Notes: generated by a model from the sequence alone, not told the origin. Counted from the stretch's first letter, positions 41,305-49,623 are shown. The stretch is DNA of 49,916 bases from CAVPDE01 sp964580575 (GCA_964580575.1 CAZOLJ010000028.1:1-49916); one strand, 5' to 3'. Numbers and translations: made by a program.

Positions 41305-42141
41305 ACCCTCTGCACCCCGGATCAAAAGAAATCCTGTTTCGCCTGCTGTCCACCCATTCGGCCCCCCGGCTACGAGCACCTCCCCTATGCCAACGAGATC
41401 AAGCGGGTGCTCAGAGAAAACACGGCTTCCTTAAGGAGAAGAGACAAATCCCTTTCTCCGATCACGGGATTCAGTTGCTGGGCGTTTGGGTATCTGGATG
41501 GCGACTTCAAGCGCATTGGGTGCCTCCTCCATCCCAGTCAAAATGACGGTGAAGACCTGCGCTACAGAGTGGATTATGGCGGCAAGTGCGCCCGGGAATC
41601 CTGTGTGGAGGCCGGAATTTTCAAAGTCCTTGCTCCCGAGGCCAGAACTTTTTGGCTCCGCCTTTCTGAAGGGCTTGACTCCTTCTCCTATTCCAGCAGA
41701 ACCCTGAACCCCCTCTTCCGCGTGCTGGGTTGGGGCGATCCCCTTCTGAACCTTGTGGCCATGGCAGAGGTTGAGCGGGATGTCGGCACAGAATCGATTC
41801 TGGAAACCTACACTTTTTTCAAAACCACTCTCTCGGCTCGGGCAAATGCCTATCTTCTGAAAGCCGTCATTGACTCTGAACACCTTGGGCTTTTGAGAAA
41901 CGCGCGGTTCAGGAGCGGATTTGAGGAATTCTCTCTTCGCCTTTCAAAACAGCTCTCCCTGGAAACCTTGAGCCGTTCAGCCGCTCCCTACGTGCATTTG
42001 CTTTCCATGGATACCGATTTCCTGGATTTCCTGAGGCTTTCAGGGCGTATTGTCCGAGCCACCGAAGAAGAGGCTGCAGCGCTGAAAGAATTCACGGATC
42101 ATGAACTGGCTCGGTTTCGGGATGAATTCTGCCTCTTTTGA
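41305..42141 (+). CDS. cysteine-containing protein of unknown function, 5' end missing
   Basis: The frame is open from the gap to the TGA, giving 278 residues. It begins TLCTPDQKKSCFACCPPIRP, where CxxxxxxxCxxCC could be part of a zinc or iron-sulfur site continuing into the gap; a second pair is GGKCARESC. The middle is a soluble, helical region (SSRTLNPLFRVLGWGDPLLN). I do not recognise it. The start codon and some N-terminal residues are lost in the gap. It is on the same strand as mobA, but no functional link can be stated. Confidence 0.75.
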   Translation, partial: TLCTPDQKKSCFACCPPIRPPGYEHLPYANEIKRVLRENTASLRRRDKSLSPITGFSCWAFGYLDGDFKRIGCLLHPSQNDGEDLRYRVDYGGKCARESCVEAGIFKVLAPEARTFWLRLSEGLDSFSYSSRTLNPLFRVLGWGDPLLNLVAMAEVERDVGTESILETYTFFKTTLSARANAYLLKAVIDSEHLGLLRNARFRSGFEEFSLRLSKQLSLETLSRSAAPYVHLLSMDTDFLDFLRLSGRIVRATEEEAAALKEFTDHELARFRDEFCLF

Positions 42142-42239
42142 CTTGACCGTTTTGGCTTCTTCTCCTATATTTCTACCTTGTCTTTGAACAAGGACTTTTG
42201 TGGAATTGGATCTGGCGGAAGCGGCGACGCTTCTGTTTA

Positions 42240-42310
42240 GTTAGTTATCCGTTATTTGTTACTTGTTACTCCTTACTTGTCACTGTTTTGTAGTTACTTA
42301 TCACTCTTCA
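42240..42310. repeat. TTACTTGT/TCACTC-type array upstream of the thiolase (family C)
   Basis: A run of GTTACTTGTTACTCCTTACT and TTGTCACTG words, the antisense-type arm of family C. The sense arm is not visible nearby. It ends about 20 bases before the thiolase start and includes the space after the preceding gene. Confidence 0.55.
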
Positions 42311-42327
42311 CGATTGGGAGGTCGCTT

Positions 42328-43494
42328 ATGGGAAAAGTTGGAATTATCGGTGTAGGCCAGAGTGCCTTTGTGCGAGGCTTTCCCGGGTCGATCCGGGAAC
42401 TCGCCTTTGAAGGATTTAAGGAGTGTATGAAGGATGCGCAGGTATCCGTCAAGGACATCGATGCAACGGTGGTTTGCTCCGCTCCTGAATATGACAAGCA
42501 GAGATCGCCGGCAGGGGTTTTTGCGGAATACCTGGGGCTCACTCCTCAACCGACCTTTTATGTGGAAACCCTTTGTTCATCGAGCACCACGGGCCTGAAG
42601 CTGGCCTACTCGATGGTCAAGGCCGGGCTTCACGACGTGGTCCTGGTTCTCGGGTTCCAGAAGATGTCGGAGATTTCCTCCGCCGAATCGCAGGAGAGGA
42701 TGGGCCGTGGGGCCGACATCCAGTGGGAAAGCCCCTTCGGAACCATGATGCCCGCTTACTACGCCATGCACGCAAGGGCTCACATGGCAACGTACGGCAC
42801 AACGCCGGAAGACCTGGCTCTGATCCGCGTCAAGGCATCCACCTACGGACAAATCAATGAGAAGGCGGTTTACAGAAAAGCCGTCACCGCCGACATGTTC
42901 GCGGATCCGCAAAACCCCATGGCCGGACCGGTGGCAAGCCCTCTTCGCGTCGGGGACTGCTGCGCCAATGCGGACGGGAGCTCCTGCCTTATCGTTGCGA
43001 GTGAAGAAAAAGCAAAAGCCCTCTCGAAGAAACCGATCTGGATCCTGGGGATCGGTGCAGCCTCGGCTCCCGTGAACATGGCGGGCCGGGATCTCTTCTC
43101 GGGCCTGAGCGTGGGGGAGATCGCAGGCAAGCAGGCTTACAAGATGGCCGGGGTCACTCCCAAAGACATCCACGTGGCCGAGGTTCATGACTGCTTCACG
43201 ATTGCGGAAATGATGGCCTACGAAAACCTGGGCTTTGCGAAACCCGGCGAAGGCCGTGACCTCATCCGGAGCAAGGCGACCTACAAGGAAGGAAGCATTC
43301 CCGTGAATGTGGACGGCGGGTTGCTTTCCAAAGGCCACCCGATCGGTGCGACCGGAGGGTCCCAGGTGAGAACCATCGTTCTCCAGCTCAGAGGAGAAGC
43401 AGGCAATATGCAGGTCAAGGATCCTCAGATCGGCCTGGTCCACAACATCGGCGGCGTCGGCCTTTACGGAAACGTCCTTATTTTCGGGAGGTAA
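42328..43494 (+). CDS. thiolase-family protein
   Basis: A 388-residue thiolase of the SCP2-like group. The nucleophilic cysteine is in VETLCSSSTTGLKLAYSMVK, and the C-terminal catalytic residues are in VAEVHDCFTIAEM and GGLLSKGHPIGATGGSQV. It should cleave or form 3-ketoacyl-CoA. The start at 42328 has a GGAGGT ribosome site; the longer frame to 42256 is repeat sequence. It is directly followed by a zinc-ribbon OB-fold gene, a pairing seen in archaeal thiolases and in BbsAB of anaerobic toluene breakdown, where the OB-fold protein is needed for activity. The substrate here is unknown. Confidence 0.94.
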   Translation: MGKVGIIGVGQSAFVRGFPGSIRELAFEGFKECMKDAQVSVKDIDATVVCSAPEYDKQRSPAGVFAEYLGLTPQPTFYVETLCSSSTTGLKLAYSMVKAGLHDVVLVLGFQKMSEISSAESQERMGRGADIQWESPFGTMMPAYYAMHARAHMATYGTTPEDLALIRVKASTYGQINEKAVYRKAVTADMFADPQNPMAGPVASPLRVGDCCANADGSSCLIVASEEKAKALSKKPIWILGIGAASAPVNMAGRDLFSGLSVGEIAGKQAYKMAGVTPKDIHVAEVHDCFTIAEMMAYENLGFAKPGEGRDLIRSKATYKEGSIPVNVDGGLLSKGHPIGATGGSQVRTIVLQLRGEAGNMQVKDPQIGLVHNIGGVGLYGNVLIFGR

Positions 43495-43498
43495 TACT

Positions 43499-43933
43499 AT
43501 GGCTAAGAAAAAAGAAGAGGATCTGCGGTTCAAAAAATTCGGGACGGTGAGCTTCACGGCCATTACGAAGACCAATGACTTCGTGGGATATCTGGAACAG
43601 GGCAAGGTCATGGGAACCAAATGCAAAGACTGTGGCATGACGTTCTTTCCGCCGAGAGCGGACTGCTACAAATGCCTGACCAGCAATGTGGAGTGGTTTG
43701 AAGTGACCGGCAAGGGGAAGCTCGTGACCTACAGCAAGCTGGAATACGGGCCCGTAGGCTTTGAAGGCGATCTTCCCTATGCCATCGCTCTTGCCGATTA
43801 CGGGACCTACAAAGTTTTCGGCAGACTCTCCAAGAACATCCCTGAAAACGAAATCAAGGTGGGAATGGAGGTCCAGGCGGTCGTCAACAAGCTTCCCAAC
43901 GGCCAAGTCAACTACGTGTTCGAGAAAGCGTAA
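43499..43933 (+). CDS. zinc-ribbon OB-fold (DUF35) protein, thiolase partner
   Basis: A 144-residue DUF35 protein: a zinc-ribbon (CKDCGMTFFPPRADCYKCL) followed by an OB-fold (VTGKGKLVTYSKLEYGPVG, IALADYGTYKVFGRLS). DUF35 proteins form complexes with thiolases and bind acyl-CoA or its zinc. It starts four bases after the thiolase stop with a GGAGGTAATACT ribosome site, so the two are translationally linked. A GGAGTATT repeat run begins within ten bases of its stop. Confidence 0.95.
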   Translation: MAKKKEEDLRFKKFGTVSFTAITKTNDFVGYLEQGKVMGTKCKDCGMTFFPPRADCYKCLTSNVEWFEVTGKGKLVTYSKLEYGPVGFEGDLPYAIALADYGTYKVFGRLSKNIPENEIKVGMEVQAVVNKLPNGQVNYVFEKA

Positions 43934-43935
43934 GG

Positions 43936-43976
43936 GCTAGGAGTACTGGAGTATTGGAGTGATGGAGTGATGGGAC
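43936..43976. repeat. GGAGTATT/GGAGTGAT octamer array (family D)
   Basis: About five eight-base units, GGAGTACT, GGAGTATT, GGAGTGAT, GGAGTGAT, GGGA, follow the stop codon of the OB-fold gene. Each later unit contains TGA. A second copy ends the acyl-CoA synthetase alpha gene (47343). Confidence 0.65.
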
Positions 43977-44029
43977 GCAAAAGACCATCCCTTTGCTTTG
44001 TCACTCCTTTCTTTTGCTGGCCGTTGCCG

Positions 44030-44944
44030 ATGAAGGATCCGTTCACCACTGAAACCGTTCCAGCTCGGACGGAGCATCCCGGATGGATCGAGATCTCCAT
44101 TGAAGTCCACCCTGTGGCTCAGGAAGCGGTGAGCGCCTTCCTCTTTGACCTCGGGTGCAAGGGCGTTGTTCTTCGCGAAAAAGGGCATTTCTTTTTAAGA
44201 GCCTACCTGCCCATGACCGTCCGGTTCGAAGAGGTCCGAAGCCGCCTGGAGGTGTTCCTTCGAGGGCTGAAAGAGTTTTTCCCGGACGCGGCGGAGCCTG
44301 CTCTTCACTTTTCTAAGATCCAGGATGAAGACTGGAGTCTCACCTGGAGGCGGCATTTTCATGTTGAGCGGATTACGGAAAGGTTGACGGTTGTGCCGGT
44401 TTGGGAACCCGTGCCCCGGGTTCCCGGAGGCATTGTGGTCCGGATGGACCCTGGCCCCGCTTTTGGAACAGGGGCTCACCCCACCACCCGGATGTGCCTC
44501 GAGAGCATAGAAACGCTTCATCCCGCAGGGACATGGACGATGCTCGACGTGGGAACAGGAAGCGGCATCCTGGCCATTTATGCGGTTAGGCTCGGCGCAG
44601 CAAGAGTCGTCGCCATCGACTCAGACCCTGAAGCGCTCCGCTGGGCCGGGCAAAACATTGAGTTAAACCATTGTTCGGCATTCATCGACCTTTCTTCAGA
44701 ACCCGTCGTCGAGTTGAGCGGTGTTTTTTCTATTCTCGTTGCCAACCTCACTCGCGACACTCTCCTGGAACTTCTGCCTGACTTCCGGCGCCTCTTGGAT
44801 AAGAATGGAACGATGATCCTCTCCGGTCTTCTGCAAGAACAGGTGCAGGAGGTGAAAAAACCGCTCGGGCTCATGGGATTCAAAGAGATTCATGCGGCCA
44901 CACAGGCGGAGTGGACGTGCATCACAGCAAAGTGGAAGGAGTGA
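44030..44944 (+). CDS. prmA: ribosomal protein L11 methyltransferase
   Basis: A 304-residue PrmA that methylates several residues of ribosomal protein L11. The N-terminal substrate-recognition domain (WIEISIEVHPVAQEAVSAFL) is followed by the methyltransferase domain with GPAFGTGAHPTTRMCLESIE, MLDVGTGSGILAIYAVRLGA and ILVANLTRDTL (the NxxL variant of the catalytic loop). The start at 44030 gives the family length; a longer frame to 43967 passes through repeat words. It overlaps rsmE by one base (TGATG). Confidence 0.95.
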   Translation: MKDPFTTETVPARTEHPGWIEISIEVHPVAQEAVSAFLFDLGCKGVVLREKGHFFLRAYLPMTVRFEEVRSRLEVFLRGLKEFFPDAAEPALHFSKIQDEDWSLTWRRHFHVERITERLTVVPVWEPVPRVPGGIVVRMDPGPAFGTGAHPTTRMCLESIETLHPAGTWTMLDVGTGSGILAIYAVRLGAARVVAIDSDPEALRWAGQNIELNHCSAFIDLSSEPVVELSGVFSILVANLTRDTLLELLPDFRRLLDKNGTMILSGLLQEQVQEVKKPLGLMGFKEIHAATQAEWTCITAKWKE

Positions 44945-45708
44945 TGGGGTTGCTCATGCGCCGTTTTTTCGTTGATGAGATCCTCGGCACCCAAGCCTCT
45001 GTTGCGATAACCGGTGCTGAAGCCAAACACATCGCCACAGTCCTGAGGATGTTGCCGGGCGACCGCATCGTCCTTCTGGACAAGGTTGGCGGCCGTTTTC
45101 TGGGGGTCATCAAAGAGCTGCGCCGCCACCATGTGCTCGTCGATCTTGAAAGGCCTCTGCCCGCTCCTGATTTATCACCTGTCCGCATTACCCTGTGCCA
45201 GGCTTTGCTTAAATCCAACCCCATGGACTTTCTGGTGGAGAAAACCTCCGAGCTGGGAGTGGACCGAATCCTGCCTTACATCGCGGACAGAACCGTGGTC
45301 AAGGTGGATGGCGAAAAAGCACATGGCAAGGTCAGGCACTGGCAGGAGATTGCCCAGAGTGCTGCCAAGCAGTCCGATCGGGCGGTGCCTGCCGAGATCG
45401 GTCCGCTTCACTCCTTCGATGAGATGCTCGCACTCCTGGGCAAGGAGTCGGCTCTGAGAATCCTTTTGTGGGAGCAGGAAGGGATGAGAAGCCTTAGAGA
45501 CCTCCTGCGTTCCAGCTCTCCGGCGCCCGGGGTCCTCGCCATGGTCGGGCCGGAAGGAGGCTTTACCGAACGCGAGGTGAAGGAGGCAGGCGAAGCAGGC
45601 TTTGTGCCGGTTTCGCTAGGCCGCCGAATCCTGAGGGCCGAAACCGCAGCCGTCACCCTGGTCGCGATCATCCAATATGAGTGGGGGGATCTGAGTAAGA
45701 CGGCGTAA
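44944..45708 (+). CDS. rsmE: 16S rRNA m3U1498 methyltransferase
   Basis: A 254-residue SPOUT enzyme that methylates U1498 of 16S rRNA. The N-terminal PUA-like domain (MRRFFVDEI, HIATVLRMLPGDRIVLLD) leads into the knotted SAM domain with LAMVGPEGGFTEREVKEA and SLGRRILRAETAAVTL. The ATG at 44944 shares one base with the prmA stop; an alternative ATG is 44956. The prmA-rsmE pair is common. A repeat of family B lies about 70 bases after the stop. Confidence 0.94.
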   Translation: MGLLMRRFFVDEILGTQASVAITGAEAKHIATVLRMLPGDRIVLLDKVGGRFLGVIKELRRHHVLVDLERPLPAPDLSPVRITLCQALLKSNPMDFLVEKTSELGVDRILPYIADRTVVKVDGEKAHGKVRHWQEIAQSAAKQSDRAVPAEIGPLHSFDEMLALLGKESALRILLWEQEGMRSLRDLLRSSSPAPGVLAMVGPEGGFTEREVKEAGEAGFVPVSLGRRILRAETAAVTLVAIIQYEWGDLSKTA

Positions 45709-45775
45709 GGGGTACGGAACGATTTGAGCCGGAATCGGGGGTTGTGGTTTCTTTTGAGCCTCTGAGGTCCCGTAA

Positions 45776-45870
45776 ACAGTAGGCAGTAAGGAGTAAGCAG
45801 CAAAGATGAAAGCAGGAAAGGTGTCGGTGGATACGTTGCTCCTTACTGTCTACTTCATACTGCCTACTCT
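45776..45870. repeat. inverted AGTAGGC/AGTAAGG array after rsmE (family B)
   Basis: Arms at 45776-45804 (AGTAGGC AGTAAGG AGTAAGC AGCAAAG) and 45836-45870 (GCTCCTTACTGTCTACTTCA and on) are complementary with a 31-base centre. Unlike most others it starts about 67 bases after the upstream stop codon. Confidence 0.7.
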
Positions 45871-45946
45871 TGGTTTTTGTTGGGTATTGATCTCCATGTG
45901 AAAGCCTGCTATGAGTGAGAAGGTCATCTCTTGAAGGGCATCTTCT

Positions 45947-47365
45947 ATGAGCCACCCCGTTTTGCTCCAAAACCTCAAAACCCTCTTTAATCCCCACACC
46001 GTCGCGGTGATCGGCGCTTCGGAAAACCCCGGCAAGCTGGGATCTCACGTGATGAAAAGCCTCATTTCCGGTGGGTTCAGTGGGACGATTGTGCCGGTGA
46101 ACCCGGGCGCCAAGTCGGTCATGAAGCTTTCCGCGTTTTCATCGCTTGAGGGTTTCCCGGGACCAATCGATCTTGCCATTGTGGTCTTGCCGGCAAGTCT
46201 TGTTCCGGGGATTTTTCAGGAGTGTTCGCGAAAAGGGGTGAAAGGAATTGTGCTGATCTCCGCCGGCTTCAGGGAAATTGACGACTCCCAGGGAGCTGTG
46301 CTCCAGAAAACGCTGGCCGAGATGGCAAACAAGGCGGGGATCCCCGTCATCGGCCCGAACACCTTCGGCATGGTCAACCTCCACATCGACCTGAACGCCT
46401 CCTTTACGCCTGAGTTTTCCCGGCTTCCCAAGGGGGGCATCGCCCTCGTGAGTCAAAGCGGAGGCATTTCTCACCTCCTGGGTTTCATGGCCATACGGCA
46501 GAACGCAGGCGTCAGCAAGATCGTTGGACTGGGAAATCGCCTCAATGTGGACTTCCCCGAAATGGTCCCCTACCTGATGCAGGATCCGGACACGCGGGTC
46601 ATTGCTCTTTATCTCGAAGGCCTCGATGACCCTCGAAGGCTCATGGAGGCGATGAAGCAAACCCGGTTCGTAAAACCGGTTATCGCCTACAAGACCGGCA
46701 GCTCCCGCACCGGGAATCAGGCGTCTCTCTCTCACACCGGCTCCTTGGCTGGAAGACAAGAGATTTACGAGGGGGCTCTCAAACAATCCGGGGTCCTTTA
46801 CGTGGACGGCGCTGAAACGCTTTTGGATGCCGCACGTGCCCTGAGCCTTTGTCCCCTTCCCGAAGGAAGGAGAGTCGCGATCCTCTCCGGCCAAGCAGGA
46901 CCTGCGATGGCGGCCTCGGACGTCTGCGAGTCGGGAGGCATGGAGATCGCCGCCTTTCATCCTGAAACTCAGCGATTGATCAACACGCTTCTCCCCCCAC
47001 TTGCCTTGCGGACCAACCCCGTGGACATGGGGCCGGCGTGGTACAATACGTCGGCCATTGAGGGAATCATCGGCGCGGTGATGGAGGACCGCAATGTGGA
47101 CGCCATCCTGCTCCTCATGATGTTCGCGTCGGCCAACAGGGCGACGGTTTCCGGCTTTTCCCATCTCCTGCTGAAATGGAAACAACAGAAGCCGGTTGTC
47201 GCCTGCCTGATCGCTCCGCCCGGGATTTGGGACAAAGAGGTGGGCCGTCTCGAAGAAGGAGGCGCTCTGATCAATGTCCCCACCCCTGAGAGAGCGGCAA
47301 AAACGCTTGCTTTGCTTTGGGAGTATGAAAAAATGAAACAACGGAGTATTGGAGTGATGGAGTGA
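45947..47365 (+). CDS. acdA: acyl-CoA synthetase (ADP-forming), alpha subunit
   Basis: A 472-residue alpha subunit of an ADP-forming acyl-CoA synthetase, which makes ATP from acyl-CoA (often acetyl-CoA) and so conserves energy. A CoA-binding Rossmann domain (TVAVIGASENPGKLGSHVMK) is followed by two ligase-CoA domains; the phosphohistidine is probably H263 in SLSHTGSLAG. The beta subunit gene follows after 188 bases, so the enzyme is split, unlike fused bacterial forms. The last residues and TGA stop (RSIGVME) are made of GGAGTGAT repeat units. Confidence 0.93.
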   Translation: MSHPVLLQNLKTLFNPHTVAVIGASENPGKLGSHVMKSLISGGFSGTIVPVNPGAKSVMKLSAFSSLEGFPGPIDLAIVVLPASLVPGIFQECSRKGVKGIVLISAGFREIDDSQGAVLQKTLAEMANKAGIPVIGPNTFGMVNLHIDLNASFTPEFSRLPKGGIALVSQSGGISHLLGFMAIRQNAGVSKIVGLGNRLNVDFPEMVPYLMQDPDTRVIALYLEGLDDPRRLMEAMKQTRFVKPVIAYKTGSSRTGNQASLSHTGSLAGRQEIYEGALKQSGVLYVDGAETLLDAARALSLCPLPEGRRVAILSGQAGPAMAASDVCESGGMEIAAFHPETQRLINTLLPPLALRTNPVDMGPAWYNTSAIEGIIGAVMEDRNVDAILLLMMFASANRATVSGFSHLLLKWKQQKPVVACLIAPPGIWDKEVGRLEEGGALINVPTPERAAKTLALLWEYEKMKQRSIGVME

Positions 47366-47528
47366 TGGAGTAATGGAATAGAGGGACAAGGCGCACGGCA
47401 CAAGGTGCAAGGGAAGAAATCAGCGCTCAGGTCCTGGGAGAAGCTGTATCTCGATGGCAAATTGACTTGCCGTGAACCGTGTACCCTGCCCCGTGAGCCA
47501 TCTTTCTCAGTACTCCATTACTTCAATA
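47343..47528. repeat. compound inverted array between the alpha and beta subunit genes (family D)
   Basis: The left arm starts inside the alpha gene with GGAGTATT GGAGTGAT GGAGTGAT GGAGTAAT, then GGACAAGGCGCACGGCACAA. The right arm has the complement in reverse nesting: CCGTGAACCGTGTACCCTGC then CAGTACTCCATTACTTCAAT. About 90 bases lie between. No gene is supported in 47366-47553. Confidence 0.65.
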
Positions 47529-47553
47529 TGTCTTTTCGATCTGGAGGCTAATC

Positions 47554-48252
47554 ATGAAAACCAAATCGACGATCCTGGAAAAGGCTCTGCGAGAGGGCCG
47601 TAAGACTCTGTCCGAATACGAATCCAAGGATTTCCTCAAGTCCTACGGCATTCCTGTGACCCGTGAAATTCTCGTCCACAGTCGGGAGGAGTGCAAGAAG
47701 GCGGCTCATGCCATAGGCTATCCTCTTGTGCTCAAGGCATGCTCCCCTCAACTGGCCCACAAGACGGAAAAAGGCCTGGTGAGAATGGACATCCGCAATG
47801 AGCAAGAAGTGATCTCCGCCTTTGATGAGCTCACCTCTCGCATGGAAGGGAATGAAAAGGACATCCTGGTGCAGGAAATGATCAGGGGAACCCGTGAATT
47901 GGTGGCCGGGATGACCCGGGACCCTCAGTTCGGGCCGTGTGTCATGTTCGGCTTAGGAGGGATTTTCACGGAAATCCTCAAGGACATCGCTTTCAGAGTG
48001 GCTCCTCTGGAAAAGCAGGACGCCGTGGACATGACCCAAGAAATCAAGGCTCACAAGATCCTCGGAGCCGTGCGCGGCATGCCTGCCGCGGACCTGGATC
48101 TCCTCTGTGATATCCTCATGAAAGTGGGGGTTATCGGCATGGAGAACGACATCATTCAGGAGATCGACATCAATCCTCTCATTCTATCCGGAGACAAGCC
48201 CGTGGCCGTCGATGCCCTGATCGTTCTAAACGCAGCCGACGTGGCTTCATAA
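47554..48252 (+). CDS. acdB: acyl-CoA synthetase (ADP-forming), beta subunit
   Basis: A 232-residue ATP-grasp subunit. Motifs include YESKDFLKSYGIPV, the PLVLKACSPQLAHKTEKG region with H69, the probable second phosphohistidine site, then VQEMIRGTRELVAGMTRD, VMFGLGGIFTEILKD and EIDINPLIL. It transfers phosphate to ADP, paired with the alpha subunit. The ATG at 47554 has a GGAGGC ribosome site. Substrates could be acetyl-CoA or other short or aryl acyl-CoA; sequence alone does not decide. Confidence 0.94.
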   Translation: MKTKSTILEKALREGRKTLSEYESKDFLKSYGIPVTREILVHSREECKKAAHAIGYPLVLKACSPQLAHKTEKGLVRMDIRNEQEVISAFDELTSRMEGNEKDILVQEMIRGTRELVAGMTRDPQFGPCVMFGLGGIFTEILKDIAFRVAPLEKQDAVDMTQEIKAHKILGAVRGMPAADLDLLCDILMKVGVIGMENDIIQEIDINPLILSGDKPVAVDALIVLNAADVAS

Positions 48253-48274
48253 CGGGTCTGTTTGTGGACTCGAC

Positions 48275-48619
48275 TCACCAGTTTGAAGAGGCGACCACAA
48301 GAATCAGAAGGTCTCCTTCGCCCGAGTTGGTGAGACTGTGAGCCGAACCTGCGGGAATCCAGGTGGCGTCACCGGGGTGCACATGCCTTGTCTCCTCATC
48401 CACGGACATTTCCCCCTCCCCGCTCAATACGAAATAGATTTCCTCCATAGGATCTCTATGGCTTTCTATGGTTTTCCCTTTTGCCAGCCTGGCAATGGCG
48501 AGAAACCCTATTTCTTTCAGGATCCTGCGATCCAGGATCATTTGGGCTATGGCTCCACCGTGGGCTATGTATGTGGTTTCCAGCACTTCCCGGTCATTGA
48601 CATTCCTTACAATCATCAC
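48275..48619 (-). CDS. cupin-domain protein
   Basis: A 114-residue single-domain cupin. Motif 1 is present as HRDPMEEIYFVLSGEGEM (metal-binding His and Glu) and motif 2 as PGDATWIPAGSAHSLTN. It has no signal peptide. Such proteins include metal-binding isomerases and sensory or storage proteins; nothing more specific can be said. It is convergent with the beta subunit gene and 23 bases away. Confidence 0.9.
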   Translation of the reverse strand: MMIVRNVNDREVLETTYIAHGGAIAQMILDRRILKEIGFLAIARLAKGKTIESHRDPMEEIYFVLSGEGEMSVDEETRHVHPGDATWIPAGSAHSLTNSGEGDLLILVVASSNW

Positions 48620-48822
48620 GACAGCCTCCTTTGCGTTTTTAAGCTTTTCCGATCAACGGAGCGTTTGCTGCTTGATATGATGCCTCATTTACGGCTAATA
48701 TAATAGAGTTAAATCAGTGCCCTTCCGGAATACCTGGCTGCAACTTCTCCGGAAGCTCTTGAGACACTTGGGGTTTTTTTGAGTATTCTCTTTGTTCATC
48801 CTTGCCTTGGAGGTGTTTTTCG

Positions 48823-49623
48823 ATGGCAGTGGCTCCCATTTTCGATCCTAAAGCAGCTGGCCGCCCTATGAGAGTCGCAGGCTTCATGTCCGGTTCCGGT
48901 ACGAATATCCTGCGTCTCTTGGAAAGAGAGAAGCTCCTCAAAGCAAGAGATGGGGTTTCCCCTTTTGAGGTTGTCTTCATTTTCAGTGATCGGTCCGATG
49001 GGTCCTGTTACGGAGAAAGCATCGCCTGCGACACAGGCATCCCCTACATGAGCTATGACATCCGAACCTTTCACAGACTGAGGGGACTGAAAAGGACCGT
49101 GTCCACACCGGAGGGGCTTGAAGTCAGACGGGAGTTTGACAAGGCGGCTGCAACCGTTGTCAAGGCCTTTGAAGCGGATGTGATCGCCTTGGGAGGGTAC
49201 ATGAGTTATCTGACTCTTCATCGCTGCATTAACGTTCACCCTGCTGATCTGTCTATTTTGGACGCTGAGGGAAAGCGAAAGTATGTGGGGGATAATGCCG
49301 TTGTGGATGCCATTGTCGCCGGGGAGAGGCTCTTGCGATCCTCAACTATCTGGACGGACAGGGGCTTGGACACCGGCCCCCTTCTGATGGTTTCCGATCC
49401 TGTCAAGGTCCAACTGCCTGAACCCCTCGAATCCTTGGTTACTGACAGGGATAAACTGCTTAGAGTCGCCGAAGAGCATCAGAATAAACTCAAGGAGATT
49501 GGTGATTGGAAGATCTTCCCCATCACCCTTGAAATGATCGCAAGAGGGCGTTTTGCCCTTGACGAAGAAGAACGTGTTTATGTAGACGGTCAGCCTGCTC
49601 CCAAGGGGTACCGGAGGGCTTAA
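48823..49623 (+). CDS. formyltransferase-fold (PurN-like) protein
   Basis: A 266-residue protein with the glycinamide ribonucleotide formyltransferase fold: AGFMSGSGTNILRLLE at the start (nucleotide-binding loop), ADVIALGGYMSYLT and the NVHPADLSILDAEGKRKYVG region, where the catalytic Asn-His-Asp set is expected (INVHPADL), and TIWTDRGLDTGPLL. It is longer than classical PurN (about 190-215) by an insert and a C-terminal part, so it is a divergent member; substrate unknown. The ATG at 48823 has a GGAGGTG ribosome site; 48802 is a poorer alternative. Confidence 0.85.
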   Translation: MAVAPIFDPKAAGRPMRVAGFMSGSGTNILRLLEREKLLKARDGVSPFEVVFIFSDRSDGSCYGESIACDTGIPYMSYDIRTFHRLRGLKRTVSTPEGLEVRREFDKAAATVVKAFEADVIALGGYMSYLTLHRCINVHPADLSILDAEGKRKYVGDNAVVDAIVAGERLLRSSTIWTDRGLDTGPLLMVSDPVKVQLPEPLESLVTDRDKLLRVAEEHQNKLKEIGDWKIFPITLEMIARGRFALDEEERVYVDGQPAPKGYRRA

